Of a DNA stretch of 29,282 nucleotides, positions 1 through 8,535 are shown one piece after another; the first letter of the stretch is position 1, and each line of letters opens with the position of its first letter. The notes below the pieces were generated by a model that saw only the letters and a program-made list of their open reading frames with translations, did no database searches and was not told where the DNA came from. The position numbers were made by a program, and so were the translations under genes. The stretch covers positions 1 to 29,282 of the IMG/VR virus record IMGVR_UViG_3300040806_000419; one strand, 5' to 3'. This stretch comes from a virus.

Positions 1-740
1 CCACCAACAGCGGTCGAGGTTGCCTGAGGAACATAGTTCACGACTGCTGCCGAGGTCGTATCGACCGTCGGGGCAGCTGCCTGAGCCGTGATCCGCTTGG
101 CCACGTCGAGCTTGTAGGTGTCGAAGCCAGCGACCATACCCACCTGGCTACGCTCGTAAGCGGAGTCAGACTTGTTGTTCCCGAAGGAGCGGGTAGCTGC
201 TGCCAGGTTGCCTGCCATGCCGTTGTAGTCGCGGCTGGACAGGGCCAGGTAGCGGTCGAAGTCCGGCACACCTTGCTCGTTCATGAGGCTGTCGCACAGC
301 GCCACGTCGTCGTAGTCACCAGCCGGGGTGGTGGTGGTCACAACGAGCGTGCCCTGGTTAGCGGCAACGTCAAGGACGGCGGTGTTGATGTCGGAAGCGA
401 GCTTCTGACGTGCTGCCGTGCCGAGGCGACCCTCTTGGAGGGCGTCACGCAGTTCCAGCGTGGTCATCGTCCAGGGGACCGCCTTGCTGTAGCCCAGGGT
501 AGCGGGCACAGAAAGCTGGGTCATATCCTGGTAGGAGCCAGCGATGGAGCTACCAGCGGTAGCGTTGATGGACTGAGCGATGTAGGGCATCGGACGCCAG
601 ATGGTGTCGCGTGCGCGCTCCATCATTGCGGAGTCAGTGTTATACACGCTCACGTTACGGGAAAGGATCAGGGCATCGTTGAAGCCTTCGAGGATGTCCT
701 CAAACGCAACGCGCTCTTCCTTGGAAAACGAGTTAGCCAT
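1..740 (-). CDS. P22-type major capsid (coat) protein, 3' end missing
   Basis: This gene encodes the subunit of the procapsid and mature head shell. From the ATG ending at 740 the frame stays open for 246 codons and leaves the window without a stop, so the C-terminal part is missing. The translation starts MANSFSKEERVAFEDILEGF and contains ARDTIWRPMPYIAQS, a VPWTMTTLELRDALQEGRLG segment and FDRYLALSSRDYNGMAGNLA. I recognise these as hallmarks of the P22 gp5-like coat family, in which the ELRD.LQEGRLG-like stretch corresponds to the ELRADDLRD region of P22. A strong AGGAGG Shine-Dalgarno lies about 6 nt before the ATG. It follows the scaffold gene by 15 nt, which is the usual order and makes coat the last gene of the operon visible here. 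Other frames over this stretch are shadows. Confidence 0.93.
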   Translation of the reverse strand, partial: MANSFSKEERVAFEDILEGFNDALILSRNVSVYNTDSAMMERARDTIWRPMPYIAQSINATAGSSIAGSYQDMTQLSVPATLGYSKAVPWTMTTLELRDALQEGRLGTAARQKLASDINTAVLDVAANQGTLVVTTTTPAGDYDDVALCDSLMNEQGVPDFDRYLALSSRDYNGMAGNLAAATRSFGNNKSDSAYERSQVGMVAGFDTYKLDVAKRITAQAAAPTVDTTSAAVVNYVPQATSTAVG

Positions 741-755
741 GATGGCCTCCTAAAG

Positions 756-1658
756 TTATTTGCTTGCCTTGAGCTGTTTCTTGTAGCGCATGACCTTGGA
801 ATAATCCCCGGTCTTCTCCGCTTCAGCTCTCAGCCGTTCAAGGGTTGAGTCCACCGAACCCGATACACGGCCTGTTGCTTTGACCGTCTTCTCGGGCGGC
901 GGTGCCGACTTCTTCGTTGCAATCTTCAATTTGCTCTCCAATTTGCTGATCGCAAACGCGAAGTCAATGGGGTCATCAATCTGAGCAAGCTCCTGCGCCT
1001 TCTTTGGGTTCTTCCCTAGGGCATAGACCACGAACTCAGGGTTCTCCGCGCCTTTGACGATGATGCCTTGCTGCGTGACGTTGAGGATGTCCTTAACGGT
1101 GTCCTCCGCGTCATCGAAGTCCTTAGCCTTCATCGCCTCCTTGCGGCGAAAATACTCCTGCTGCTTCTCGGCCCAGGCCTGTTCAATGGCCTGCTGCTGA
1201 CGTTGGGCAGTCTCCTGCTCCGCGTCATGCCTACGCTTCCTGTCAAACCAGTCCGCGAGAGCCTTCTCGTATTTATCCGTGTCGTAGTCGTAGACCTCAA
1301 GGGTGGGCTTAGGCCCTAGCGGCTGGGCACGTTGGCCCTGGCTCCGCATCTGCTCAAGTTCTTGTTCTAGCTCACGGTTCCTACGCTTCTGCTCTCGGTG
1401 CTGCTTGCGCAGGTCGCGCACCCATTCCGGTGCTGCTTCCTCTGGGGCTGGCGACTCCCCGTCAATCGATACGATTAGATCGTCTTCAGACTCTTCAGAC
1501 TCTTCGGCCTCGGCTTCTACCGGCTCCGACGGCTCGTCCGACGGTTCTGAGTCATCGTCGAGCTGTAGCTCTTCGACTTCTTCATCCCCGGCTTCGCTGA
1601 GCACATTTTCTTCGTCTTCATAGACTTCTTCCTCGATCTGTTCTGCCAAATCGTTCAT
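756..1658 (-). CDS. Capsid scaffolding protein
   Basis: Predicted assembly chaperone of the procapsid (300 aa) that is released before or during packaging. I choose the ATG at 1658 (MNDLAEQIEEEVYEDEEN) because AAGGGG sits 6 nt upstream; a GTG at 1679 would add seven residues but has a poor ribosome site. The first ~80 residues are strongly acidic (Glu/Asp/Ser rich). They are followed by a long charged coiled coil (RKQHREQKRRNRELEQELEQ) and a Gln/Ala-rich helical stretch. The C-terminus is a short basic helix (YSKVMRYKKQLKASK). An acidic N-terminus, helical middle and basic C-terminal coat-binding helix are typical of P22 gp8-like scaffolds. The position between the portal block and coat supports the call. 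No protease motif is visible, so it is probably not a protease-scaffold fusion. Confidence 0.85.
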   Translation of the reverse strand: MNDLAEQIEEEVYEDEENVLSEAGDEEVEELQLDDDSEPSDEPSEPVEAEAEESEESEDDLIVSIDGESPAPEEAAPEWVRDLRKQHREQKRRNRELEQELEQMRSQGQRAQPLGPKPTLEVYDYDTDKYEKALADWFDRKRRHDAEQETAQRQQQAIEQAWAEKQQEYFRRKEAMKAKDFDDAEDTVKDILNVTQQGIIVKGAENPEFVVYALGKNPKKAQELAQIDDPIDFAFAISKLESKLKIATKKSAPPPEKTVKATGRVSGSVDSTLERLRAEAEKTGDYSKVMRYKKQLKASK

Positions 1659-1711
1659 TTCAAACCCCTTCAGACTCACCCATTGGACGGCTGGGCGGAT
1701 GCCGTGAACAC

Positions 1712-1740
1712 ATATTATAAAAGCCTTGACGCTTATGCAA
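1712..1740 (-). promoter_or_regulatory. Candidate sigma70-like promoter for scaffold-coat genes
   Basis: The 87-nt gap before the scaffold ATG is the only sizeable gap in the left structural operon and contains an AT-rich patch. Read on the minus strand it gives TTGCAT (1740-1735), 17 nt, then TAATAT (1717-1712). An overlapping TATAAT (1719-1714) would have a 15-nt spacer. The start of transcription would fall about 45-50 nt upstream of the scaffold ATG. An extra promoter here would raise scaffold and coat output above portal and terminase, as needed for hundreds of coat copies per head. The call rests on motif and position only. Confidence 0.45.
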
Positions 1741-1745
1741 TTAGG

Positions 1746-4508
1746 TTATAGGCGACCATTACCTAGCGGCGACGCGCTCTCTTCCTCTTGAGCTGGCGTC
1801 AATCCCTGCAATGCCTCAATCCCCTCGGGGAGCACAAATGGGAGGGCGCCCAAACCGAACATCGTCGTGGGAGATAGCATCTTCTCTCTTATGCTTTCTC
1901 CCTCTTTAGTCGGATCGTCTAGGCGATACACCTTAGACTCATACCCATCAACGGTCATAGTCTCCGGAAGATTGGTAAGCGGCGAAGCAGGCGCTGGCCC
2001 TATGGACTTATTGATCGCCGAAGGGATGTTTTGGTCGTACTGGACCTTTAAGCCTTCATCACCCCAGCGATCAACCTGCGCCTGACCTGGCGCAAAGCTG
2101 ACGCCGTCGTATCCTTCCTCGGCAGCCTTTTTAAAGATGTACTTGATTGCGAGCTTATTCCAGGATTCCGTGTCTCCAACAAACGGACCCTCCGTTGGCT
2201 TGTTGCGCTGCTCTATTCCTTCGCGCCTTATATCGCCACCAGGGTCAGTCTTGTCTAAAGCAGCCTGAATCTTCGACACCAGCTCCGGGTCAATACCCTT
2301 AGACTCCAGGAATCTGCTTCGCTGGTCATATATGCGCTCAAGATATTCGTTCCATTCCGGCTTGCTTTTTATAGCCGCTCCACCGTCAGCATTCCGCGCA
2401 GGAAGGTCGCCCATTTTTTCTGCTGCACGAATCACTTGTGCGTCTAAATAAGTGCTGCCGTCCCGAAGGCGCCTCCGCGCCTCCATCTCGACCGCCTGCC
2501 GTGCAAGCTCTGGGTCGTTGTCCCAATTGCGAAGGACTCTTTCCCTTGTCCTTTCACTACCCCCAAATTCACCCATTGTCTCGCGGACGTATAGGTCCAC
2601 TTTTTGTTCATCAGTGAGCTGATCCAGGAAGTCTTCCCTGAGGTTGGTTATAGCATTCCTCTCAGCTTCCAGGTTTGCGTTTTTCATTGTATTAAGGATG
2701 TCACCCGCCGCATCAAGCCCCCTCCTGCCGCCCCTCCGATAGTTCTCCAAGGCTATAGACAGGCGACGGACATTGCTTACAAAAGCGTCGTCAATGCCAC
2801 TGTCGCTTACATAAAGGGCCGTTCTATCAATGGGCTCCAGAAGTGGCGCAACCTCCTCGAACAGCTCGTCCGATGCCGCCTCTGCCGCTCGCATTTTCTC
2901 TTCGGACTTAAAGCCTACTTGCCGACCCCGCTGAGCCCAATCCGACTGAAGCTCCTCCACATACAAGATCTTTTCGCCTGTCGGCAGCTCCCGATCTTTT
3001 GTCCGGACGTGGAAGATGTTGTTTGTGTCGTCAGGGAAGTGGACGTTTTCCGTGAACCTCGTCTCTCCATCGCTTGGCATGGATAGCCGTATTTCTTGAT
3101 AGTTATCGCCACCTTCTAGGGTATGTTCACCCCATTTGGTGTCCCCCTCCATCATGCTCCCAATTTCGTCATACTCGTTTGCTATTGCCTGAAGCTGGAC
3201 CTGGGCTTCATCCGCACTAGTGATGTTAGCGTTTTCAATCCACTCTCGAATGCCGCTGGGGACAGAATCACGCTCTAAGCCATCAATGGCGTAACCCAAA
3301 TCATCATTGCCCACCAACGTATAACTAAACGATGCCCCGGGTACATCGCCTGCGTTTTGTTGCTGACCGTTTTGGTCAGTGACGGTAAGCGAGATGCGTC
3401 GAATAGGGTCACTGTTGTAGTTCTCTTCAACCATTCCCCTAGCTTGATTGTAAATCTCCTGCTGTATTGAGTAAGGCAATTCGTCGAAATCTCTTACTCC
3501 CTCTGAATAACCTTTCACAAGCTCCCTAAGATTAGCCACCGAGTCAACGTCGTCGTTGCGAGCCGCATAACGTACTAGCCTATCGACATCGTCATCATCC
3601 ATGACGAACCTTTCTGGCTCGTCAATCGCAAAGTATTTCGCTTCTTCATCGATATACTCTGCCCCATACGCCTGGTCGACACTCAGGTCTTCTTCGCCAT
3701 AGTCGAACCGAAACTCTCCCTCAGAGGGGCCAGAGCTAATCTTCTCCTCCATCTGCAAACGGTTGCGGTCGATATGGTCTAGGATCTCTTGCTGGGTCAC
3801 CCTGTCCTGGCTAAACAGCTTGTTCAAGCCAAGGGCAGCAATCTCCTCGTCCTTAACCCCTTGTTTTTTAAAGTATCGTCTAGTGTCATCGCCACGCCCT
3901 TTTGCCTGGGGCATATTCATGGCAACGTCTTCAGCCTTGCTGTACAGACCAATTTGATTGACCGGAGCGCGAACGCTCTGGGGAGGCCTTACGTTCTTGG
4001 CGATAACAGGCGGGATCGCGGCCATAGCCGCCATCGTGCCCTTGAGGCCTGGAATGAAGTTTAGCGGGTCTCCGAAGATCTCTGCGAAGGTAGCTAAGCC
4101 CGGTGACCCAGTAGCTTCCATCGTCGTCTGCCCGACAAACTCTGACGGGGCCGCAAGGGGTGACAACACCTCTCCCACCGCGCTGAGAGCTTGCTGGCCC
4201 TCTTGCGTGCGTGGGCGGTAGGTCAGGGCCTCTTGGATCTGTTCGACCCTCTGACCGGCTTCTAGGGGGCTTCCTGTGCGTGCTAGCGTGAAGAGCCCCT
4301 CAAGACCTGCCGGGACTGCCCCAGCAAGCCCCGTTCCCAGGGCTCCAGCCGCCTCCATCGCCCCGGTCACCTGGCGATCAAATGGGCTCTGAACGATGCC
4401 CGGCTGCTGACGGCGAGCCATCTGCCCACCACCGGAGAAAGGCTGAGCCGGTTGCGTCAGCCCAGCGATGTAGGAATCGATGAACTCTTTAACGCCCCTG
4501 GTCGCCAC
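1746..4508 (-). CDS. Large phage protein with polyvalent-protein-type modules, between portal and scaffold
   Basis: A 920-aa protein of unknown biochemical role. GTG start at 4508 with AAGGAG 8 nt upstream, overlapping the portal stop by 20 nt. Visible parts: (a) residues ~50-75, an Ala/Gly-rich hydrophobic stretch; (b) ~96-125, TYRPRTQEGQQALSAVGEVL, a segment also found in the 657-aa protein at 20476-22449; (c) ~210-255, a helical module with KKQGVKDEEIAALGLNKL and RVTQQEILDHIDRN; (d) mid-protein NYQEIRLSMPS followed by ILYVEELQSDWAQRGRQVG; (e) near the C-terminus ESWNKLAIKYIFKKAAEEGY then DGVSFAPGQAQVDRW; (f) a final hydrophobic patch (TTMFGLGALPFVLPEG). From memory, modules c-e recur in very large phage polyvalent proteins, with unknown function. 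In P22 portal and scaffold are adjacent, so this is an insertion. An internal or ejected virion protein is plausible but unproven. Base composition is visibly more AT-rich than in portal or terminase. Confidence 0.8.
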   Translation of the reverse strand: MATRGVKEFIDSYIAGLTQPAQPFSGGGQMARRQQPGIVQSPFDRQVTGAMEAAGALGTGLAGAVPAGLEGLFTLARTGSPLEAGQRVEQIQEALTYRPRTQEGQQALSAVGEVLSPLAAPSEFVGQTTMEATGSPGLATFAEIFGDPLNFIPGLKGTMAAMAAIPPVIAKNVRPPQSVRAPVNQIGLYSKAEDVAMNMPQAKGRGDDTRRYFKKQGVKDEEIAALGLNKLFSQDRVTQQEILDHIDRNRLQMEEKISSGPSEGEFRFDYGEEDLSVDQAYGAEYIDEEAKYFAIDEPERFVMDDDDVDRLVRYAARNDDVDSVANLRELVKGYSEGVRDFDELPYSIQQEIYNQARGMVEENYNSDPIRRISLTVTDQNGQQQNAGDVPGASFSYTLVGNDDLGYAIDGLERDSVPSGIREWIENANITSADEAQVQLQAIANEYDEIGSMMEGDTKWGEHTLEGGDNYQEIRLSMPSDGETRFTENVHFPDDTNNIFHVRTKDRELPTGEKILYVEELQSDWAQRGRQVGFKSEEKMRAAEAASDELFEEVAPLLEPIDRTALYVSDSGIDDAFVSNVRRLSIALENYRRGGRRGLDAAGDILNTMKNANLEAERNAITNLREDFLDQLTDEQKVDLYVRETMGEFGGSERTRERVLRNWDNDPELARQAVEMEARRRLRDGSTYLDAQVIRAAEKMGDLPARNADGGAAIKSKPEWNEYLERIYDQRSRFLESKGIDPELVSKIQAALDKTDPGGDIRREGIEQRNKPTEGPFVGDTESWNKLAIKYIFKKAAEEGYDGVSFAPGQAQVDRWGDEGLKVQYDQNIPSAINKSIGPAPASPLTNLPETMTVDGYESKVYRLDDPTKEGESIREKMLSPTTMFGLGALPFVLPEGIEALQGLTPAQEEESASPLGNGRL

Positions 4509-6537
4509 TCACTAGGCTCCTTATGTTCTTGGCCGTGTCAAGCCGTAGCCGCTCGTCGTCGTTATCGACCTTGCTGTACGTTTCAATCGTCTTCGCCTGC
4601 TTGTATTCGGCGTCAGCGATGGTCTCAATCACGTCAGCGCGGGCCTTCTGAGCCTTCGCCTGGGCCTCTTCAGCCGCCGCGGCCAGGAAGATGGCGTTGG
4701 GGTCCTGCTGCTGGCCAGCCATCTGCTGTGCCATCATCATCTGCTCGCGCTCTTCCTCGGTAGGCTCAACCGCACCCATCTGCACGAGCTGGTTGCGGAA
4801 GAACTTCCGAACGTCACCCATGCCTTCGCCTTCCATATTCATCAGGCTTAGGGCAGACAGCACCTGCATGGTCTGCGGGTCTTTCGTAATAGCCATCATC
4901 CCGGTCAATGCGCGGACGGTCGAGGCACGCTTGGAGTCGCTGCTCGGGCCTACGTCAACGAAGACATCCATTTTCGCGTCGGATAAGTCATTCTCGTATA
5001 CCACCTCGCCCACCTCGGAGAGGGTCGGGGTCATCAGCTCCACCGAGCCGATCTCAAGCTCCTCGGTCAGCGTCTTCATGCGACGCTTCTCTTCCGTGTA
5101 GACCTCCTGGGCCATCGAGAGCCAGACCTCACCGCAGCGCTGCATGGCCTTGGCGAAGTTGGACATGTAAATGAACGCCTGCTTATCCACGCGCTCCTGG
5201 ATCAGCTCCACGGCCTTCCCAGACATCCCCGACACCATCTTGTCGGCCTCACCCTGCCCGCCAAGGATGTCGTTCATGTCGGCCTCTGTGGCCTGTAGGA
5301 GGCCAGCCAAGGCTTGGGGGATCTGCGGGGAGCGGGTGTAGGCCACCGGCCCAGCCGCCTGGGTCTCGCCATTCGGTCCCGTGATGGGATTTACCAGAAG
5401 GTAGGGGTAGTCCTTGAGGTTGTCCTCGGCCCACATCATTTGGTGCCCTGCTACCTGCTCGGGTAAGAGGATGGGCTTCTCAACAGAGCCTAGGGCAGAG
5501 ACCTCCGCCAGCTTGGATAGCTGCATGTTCTTGAGGCGCTGAGCGTCCTTTGCCAGACGAACGTGGCCCATGCACCGCTCGACGTTGTCCACAACCCAGC
5601 GCTTGCCGTAGACCGGGATGATCGGGATGCACTTGCCAGCGATGTAGCCGAGATCCTCTAGGACCTTGCCACCGGACATCAGATACTTGTGGACTTTACG
5701 ACGCTTAACGCGGCGCTGGCGGACCTCGATGGATCCAATGGCTGCCAGCTTGTTCTCTAGTTCGGGGTCGGCGTCGAAGTCAGCCTTACGGTACTTCTCT
5801 TCGGTCCCGTCGATGGCCTCAAAGATGCGGATCGTCTCCGTGACATCCTCAACTTTGTAGTATTCCGCAATGTAAACGACGTCTGGGGTACACCAGTCGA
5901 ACTCGACCTGGGTGATCTCCTTCGGCCAGTCGGAGGGGTCGTCGTCGAACTCAGCGACATAGGATTCGCGGGTCATCGAATAGATCACGAAGCAGAACTT
6001 GGCGTCTGCCTTGTCCTGGCGTCGGGAGTTCAGGTCGAAGAAGACAGAGCTGTCCGCGTCGAAGATGGGCTCAATGCGGATGCGCTGGTGCTCGTTATCC
6101 TCGTCTTCCTCGTCCTCGTATTCAGTACGAAGGCGGAAGGCGCCAAAGCCACCACCCACAGCCTCCTCGAAGGCATTGTCGTAGGCCTCGTCGGCGCAGG
6201 AGTCGTGCTCGTCAGCCCGGAACAAACCGTCCAGAGTGTCCGCCAGCCCATCGTACTCAGGCTCCCGCGGCAGGTAGTCCACGGCAATGCGGTTGTTCCG
6301 GTACTCATTGATGATGCGAATCACGGAGAGGTGGATCTTGTTCACCTCAAAGCGGGGCTTGTTCTCGAATTGCTCTTCAAGCGGGCCTTCCCACTGAGCC
6401 CCGGCGATGCTGTAGAAGCGTCGGTCCTGGAGGCACTGAAGGCGCTCGTCCCTGATCGCGGACTGCGACTCGTCAAACTCCCGGAGTGCTTGCGCGTGGA
6501 CGTCCGTCATGCGCTGCTCTTTCGTCATTCGTGCCAT
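4489..6537 (-). CDS. P22-type portal protein
   Basis: Forms the dodecameric ring at the unique head vertex, nucleates procapsid assembly and is the channel through which DNA is packaged and ejected. At 682 aa it is close to P22 gp1 (725 aa). Recognisable features are the N-terminal YSIAGAQWEG segment followed by NKPRFEVNKIHLSVIRIINE, an acidic DEEDEDNE loop near residue 140, the central ADMNDILGGQGEADKMVSGM-type helix region, and a long Gln/Ala/Met-rich helical C-terminus (EREQMMMAQQMAGQQQ) that in P22 forms the barrel extending into the head. The ATG at 6537 has a weak upstream site. The stop overlaps the start of the 920-aa gene by 20 nt, which implies translational coupling. The gene directly follows TerL with a 34-nt gap. 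Confidence 0.93.
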   Translation of the reverse strand: MARMTKEQRMTDVHAQALREFDESQSAIRDERLQCLQDRRFYSIAGAQWEGPLEEQFENKPRFEVNKIHLSVIRIINEYRNNRIAVDYLPREPEYDGLADTLDGLFRADEHDSCADEAYDNAFEEAVGGGFGAFRLRTEYEDEEDEDNEHQRIRIEPIFDADSSVFFDLNSRRQDKADAKFCFVIYSMTRESYVAEFDDDPSDWPKEITQVEFDWCTPDVVYIAEYYKVEDVTETIRIFEAIDGTEEKYRKADFDADPELENKLAAIGSIEVRQRRVKRRKVHKYLMSGGKVLEDLGYIAGKCIPIIPVYGKRWVVDNVERCMGHVRLAKDAQRLKNMQLSKLAEVSALGSVEKPILLPEQVAGHQMMWAEDNLKDYPYLLVNPITGPNGETQAAGPVAYTRSPQIPQALAGLLQATEADMNDILGGQGEADKMVSGMSGKAVELIQERVDKQAFIYMSNFAKAMQRCGEVWLSMAQEVYTEEKRRMKTLTEELEIGSVELMTPTLSEVGEVVYENDLSDAKMDVFVDVGPSSDSKRASTVRALTGMMAITKDPQTMQVLSALSLMNMEGEGMGDVRKFFRNQLVQMGAVEPTEEEREQMMMAQQMAGQQQDPNAIFLAAAAEEAQAKAQKARADVIETIADAEYKQAKTIETYSKVDNDDERLRLDTAKNIRSLVSGDQGR

Positions 6538-6571
6538 TGATCAGGCCCCACTGTAAAAGTCAAGCCATTAT

Positions 6572-7816
6572 CTACCATCGGTTGATGGTGGGCAACGGCT
6601 CAACGTGTGTCGGCTTCGACGCCTTCTGCGTCCGCCTCACGCTCTCGCAGGCATAGCGCAGGGCATCGATCAGGTGGTTGTCTTTGTCCTCGAGGACGGG
6701 CAGCACAGCGTCTGTGAGCGCGTCCTTTTTGTACGAGTACATGGTGAGTTCGTCGATGGTGTGCTGGCACCTCGGGTGGACCACGATGTCGTAGCTCTTG
6801 AGCCACTCGACCCCCTCTTCCAGGCTCTTCGGACCCTTCACGGCTGCCATAATCTTCGGGAAGCCGTGCGACCTCATGTAGCTTATCGTCTCAGGTCTGG
6901 CGCTGTCAGCCACAATGGGCCACTTCTCTGCCTCGGGGATCTGGAAGAAGAGTTCGGGGGTGTTCACGATCTCACAGCCCACCATATACGCTTCATGGTC
7001 AACGTAGAGCGTCCTGCCCTCGATAAAGCACCGGATTAGCACCGTTGGGTCCGTAGCAAAGCCCCAGTCAGCACCAAAGCGCAACGTAGCGTCTGCGGGG
7101 GTCTCGAACTCCTCCACGCTCCAGTTTTTGAAGACGCGGGTCGAGCTGTTCTGGAGATATTTACCCAGCCAGACGTGCTCATACTTCTCGTAATCCCTGC
7201 CCCGGTCGTACTCCATCTCCGCTTTGAGGACGTCGGGGAACCACGGATTATCCTTGTAGTTGACCTCGATGACCGTTGCATCCGGTGGAGGTCTGTCACC
7301 CCTCAGGAGCTGATCGACGGGATCGCTGTTCTGGCTCGGGTTCCAGGTGAACCACAGCTCTGATCCTTCCTTACGGATCGTGGGACGCAATAGGTCTAGG
7401 GAGCGCTGTGAGAGGCTCTGAGCCTCTTCCACCCAAGCGCAGTCATAACCCTCAAGGGACTTGATCGAGTCGCTGGTGTGGTTCTGCATCCCCTGGAAGA
7501 TGATCATTCCAGAGCCGTGGGCGGACTTGATCACCGTCTCTTGGACGATAAATGCGCCCTGGACCCCTAGCTTTTCAATCTTGTCTTCCAGGAGGCGCTT
7601 CACAGACTGAGCCAGGCTCTTCTGGACCTCCCGGACACAGACCGTCCTCCGGTTGGGGTTCATGATGTGCTCTTCGATGAGCATCTCTGCGAAGAAGTGC
7701 GACTTCCCGGATCCACGACCGCCATGCGCGGCCTTGTAGCGGGCTGGCTGGAACAGAGGAACGGCCCATCGCGGCGTCTCGATTCTGAGGGTGGAGTCAA
7801 TCGCCAACGACGACAC
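6572..7816 (-). CDS. Terminase large subunit (packaging ATPase/nuclease)
   Basis: Motor that pumps phage DNA into the procapsid and cuts the concatemer (414 aa). The N-terminal ATPase has a Walker A GGRGSGKS at residues 32-39, a Walker B CAWVEEA at 126-132 and a coupling-motif-like ELWFTWNPSQ near 153-162. The C-terminal RNase H-fold nuclease shows the acidic set expected for the family: Asp250 in FGADWGFA, Asp304 in VADSARPE and the Asp/His-rich DKDNHLIDALRYA near 384-396. The pattern fits the Terminase_3/PBSX-like large subunit family. A GTG at 7816 is chosen as start. It lies 20 nt inside the terS 3' end, the usual coupled arrangement. Confidence 0.95.
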   Translation of the reverse strand: MSSLAIDSTLRIETPRWAVPLFQPARYKAAHGGRGSGKSHFFAEMLIEEHIMNPNRRTVCVREVQKSLAQSVKRLLEDKIEKLGVQGAFIVQETVIKSAHGSGMIIFQGMQNHTSDSIKSLEGYDCAWVEEAQSLSQRSLDLLRPTIRKEGSELWFTWNPSQNSDPVDQLLRGDRPPPDATVIEVNYKDNPWFPDVLKAEMEYDRGRDYEKYEHVWLGKYLQNSSTRVFKNWSVEEFETPADATLRFGADWGFATDPTVLIRCFIEGRTLYVDHEAYMVGCEIVNTPELFFQIPEAEKWPIVADSARPETISYMRSHGFPKIMAAVKGPKSLEEGVEWLKSYDIVVHPRCQHTIDELTMYSYKKDALTDAVLPVLEDKDNHLIDALRYACESVRRTQKASKPTHVEPLPTINRW

Positions 7817-8186
7817 GTTCGATCTTCTGAACAGTCAAGGGGGCTTCTTCGTCGCCAGCGATCACTTTGCGCTCGCCATACTTCTTGGGAGCCAGCTTGG
7901 CTGCTCGCCACTGCCGTGCCCAGATCCTGAGCTTGACCACCTGCCAATCATCGGTTCCGGCCTCGTCAGCCATGTCGATGATCTTATCCATCTCAGCGTC
8001 CTGCTGGTCCATCCTCGCTCTTGTGAGCTTGGCCTGGAACTCCGCGTCACGGATCGCCATTCGGTAGACGGTTGCGGGGGCTACTTTGAACGCGGCACAG
8101 GCTTGGCCCATGCTCGATCCGGTAGCGATCAGCTCCAGGAACTCATCTTGCTGAGCTGGAGTCCACTTGATCATTTTCCTTGGCAT
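7797..8186 (-). CDS. Terminase small subunit
   Basis: DNA-recognition subunit of the packaging machine (129 aa from the ATG at 8186, MPRKMIKWTPAQQDEF). The N-terminal half is a helix-turn-helix of the Terminase_2/TerS type: LIATGSSMGQACAAFKVAPA followed by TVYRM. After it comes a helical oligomerisation part (RARMDQQDAEMDKIIDMADE) and a DWQVVKLRIWARQWRAAKLA helix. The C-terminal PKKYGERKVI segment is common in TerS proteins. The start is uncertain: the frame stays open upstream to a TTG at 8270, and an internal ATG at 8174 has AAGGA only 2-3 nt upstream. Context is decisive, because it abuts and overlaps TerL. A pac site, if this phage uses headful packaging, would probably lie in or near this gene, but I cannot identify it by eye. 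Confidence 0.88.
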   Translation of the reverse strand: MPRKMIKWTPAQQDEFLELIATGSSMGQACAAFKVAPATVYRMAIRDAEFQAKLTRARMDQQDAEMDKIIDMADEAGTDDWQVVKLRIWARQWRAAKLAPKKYGERKVIAGDEEAPLTVQKIERVVVGD

Positions 8187-8286
8187 CGCGCGATAGCTCT
8201 CTCTTTTCGACAACCTCCGGCTTCTGGGGACGCCGCCCTTCTGGCCAGACCTCGAAGTGTTGCCGCTCAAAGATCCAAACTAGCAT
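8143..8286 (-). CDS. Small protein upstream of and overlapping terS
   Basis: A 47-aa reading frame starting MLVWIFERQHFEVWPEGRRP. It is preceded by GGAGGAG with 6 nt to the ATG, one of the strongest ribosome sites in the region. Its end overlaps the proposed terS start (8186) by 44 nt in another frame, so ribosomes finishing it could feed terS, whose own ribosome site is weak. I do not recognise the sequence. The C-terminal half is highly charged (VVEKRELSRDAKENDQ). It could be a real small protein or a leader peptide that sets terS translation. The strong ribosome site is the main reason to list it. Confidence 0.5.
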   Translation of the reverse strand: MLVWIFERQHFEVWPEGRRPQKPEVVEKRELSRDAKENDQVDSSSAR

Positions 8287-8349
8287 TGACGCTCCTCCGA
8301 CGGGGCAACGGGCGGGAACCACCGCCGGGGAGCCCCTACAGTGTATCAA

Positions 8350-8535
8350 TCACTTAGCTTTGTCACCACCATGCTTACGGTACAGCTCCTGGCCTTCCTT
8401 GTAGCCTTTCTCATAGGAGCCGCCCACATAAACGTTGAAGGGCTTCTGGGCGTAGCCGTCTTGTTTCCCCAAAAGGCGGTTGAAGTCGTGCGCTTTTACT
8501 TTCAATGGATGCTTCCCCCGTTCTGCTCCAGCCAT
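8350..8535 (-). CDS. Small conserved-looking phage protein, unknown function
   Basis: Up to 61 aa; the core reads KVKAHDFNRLLGKQDGY followed by KPFNVYVGGSYEKGYKEGQE. The ATG at 8535 lies 34 nt inside the preceding gene. A TTG at about 8505, overlapping the preceding stop and with GGGGGAAG upstream, is an alternative start that would give a protein beginning MKVKAHDFN. The ordered, polar sequence with a repeated Tyr/Gly pattern looks like a real folded protein rather than a shadow. I cannot assign a function. About 60 nt of non-coding sequence separates it from the next gene downstream, containing a GGCGG/CCGCC hairpin (8311-8326) without a T-run. Confidence 0.6.
   Translation of the reverse strand: MAGAERGKHPLKVKAHDFNRLLGKQDGYAQKPFNVYVGGSYEKGYKEGQELYRKHGGDKAK

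Noticed and set aside
38-271. 77-codon minus-strand frame (MCRTSTATWPC...)
   Set aside because: Wrong frame of the coat gene; the true frame is open through the whole region and gives recognisable coat sequence.
273-848. 191-codon plus-strand frame at the left end
   Set aside because: Antisense to the coat and scaffold genes, whose minus-strand reading gives clear P22-family proteins.
8311-8326. GGCGG/CCGCC hairpin as a terminator between small genes and terS
   Set aside because: No T-run follows on either strand and the operon continues; left as a possible mRNA hairpin only.
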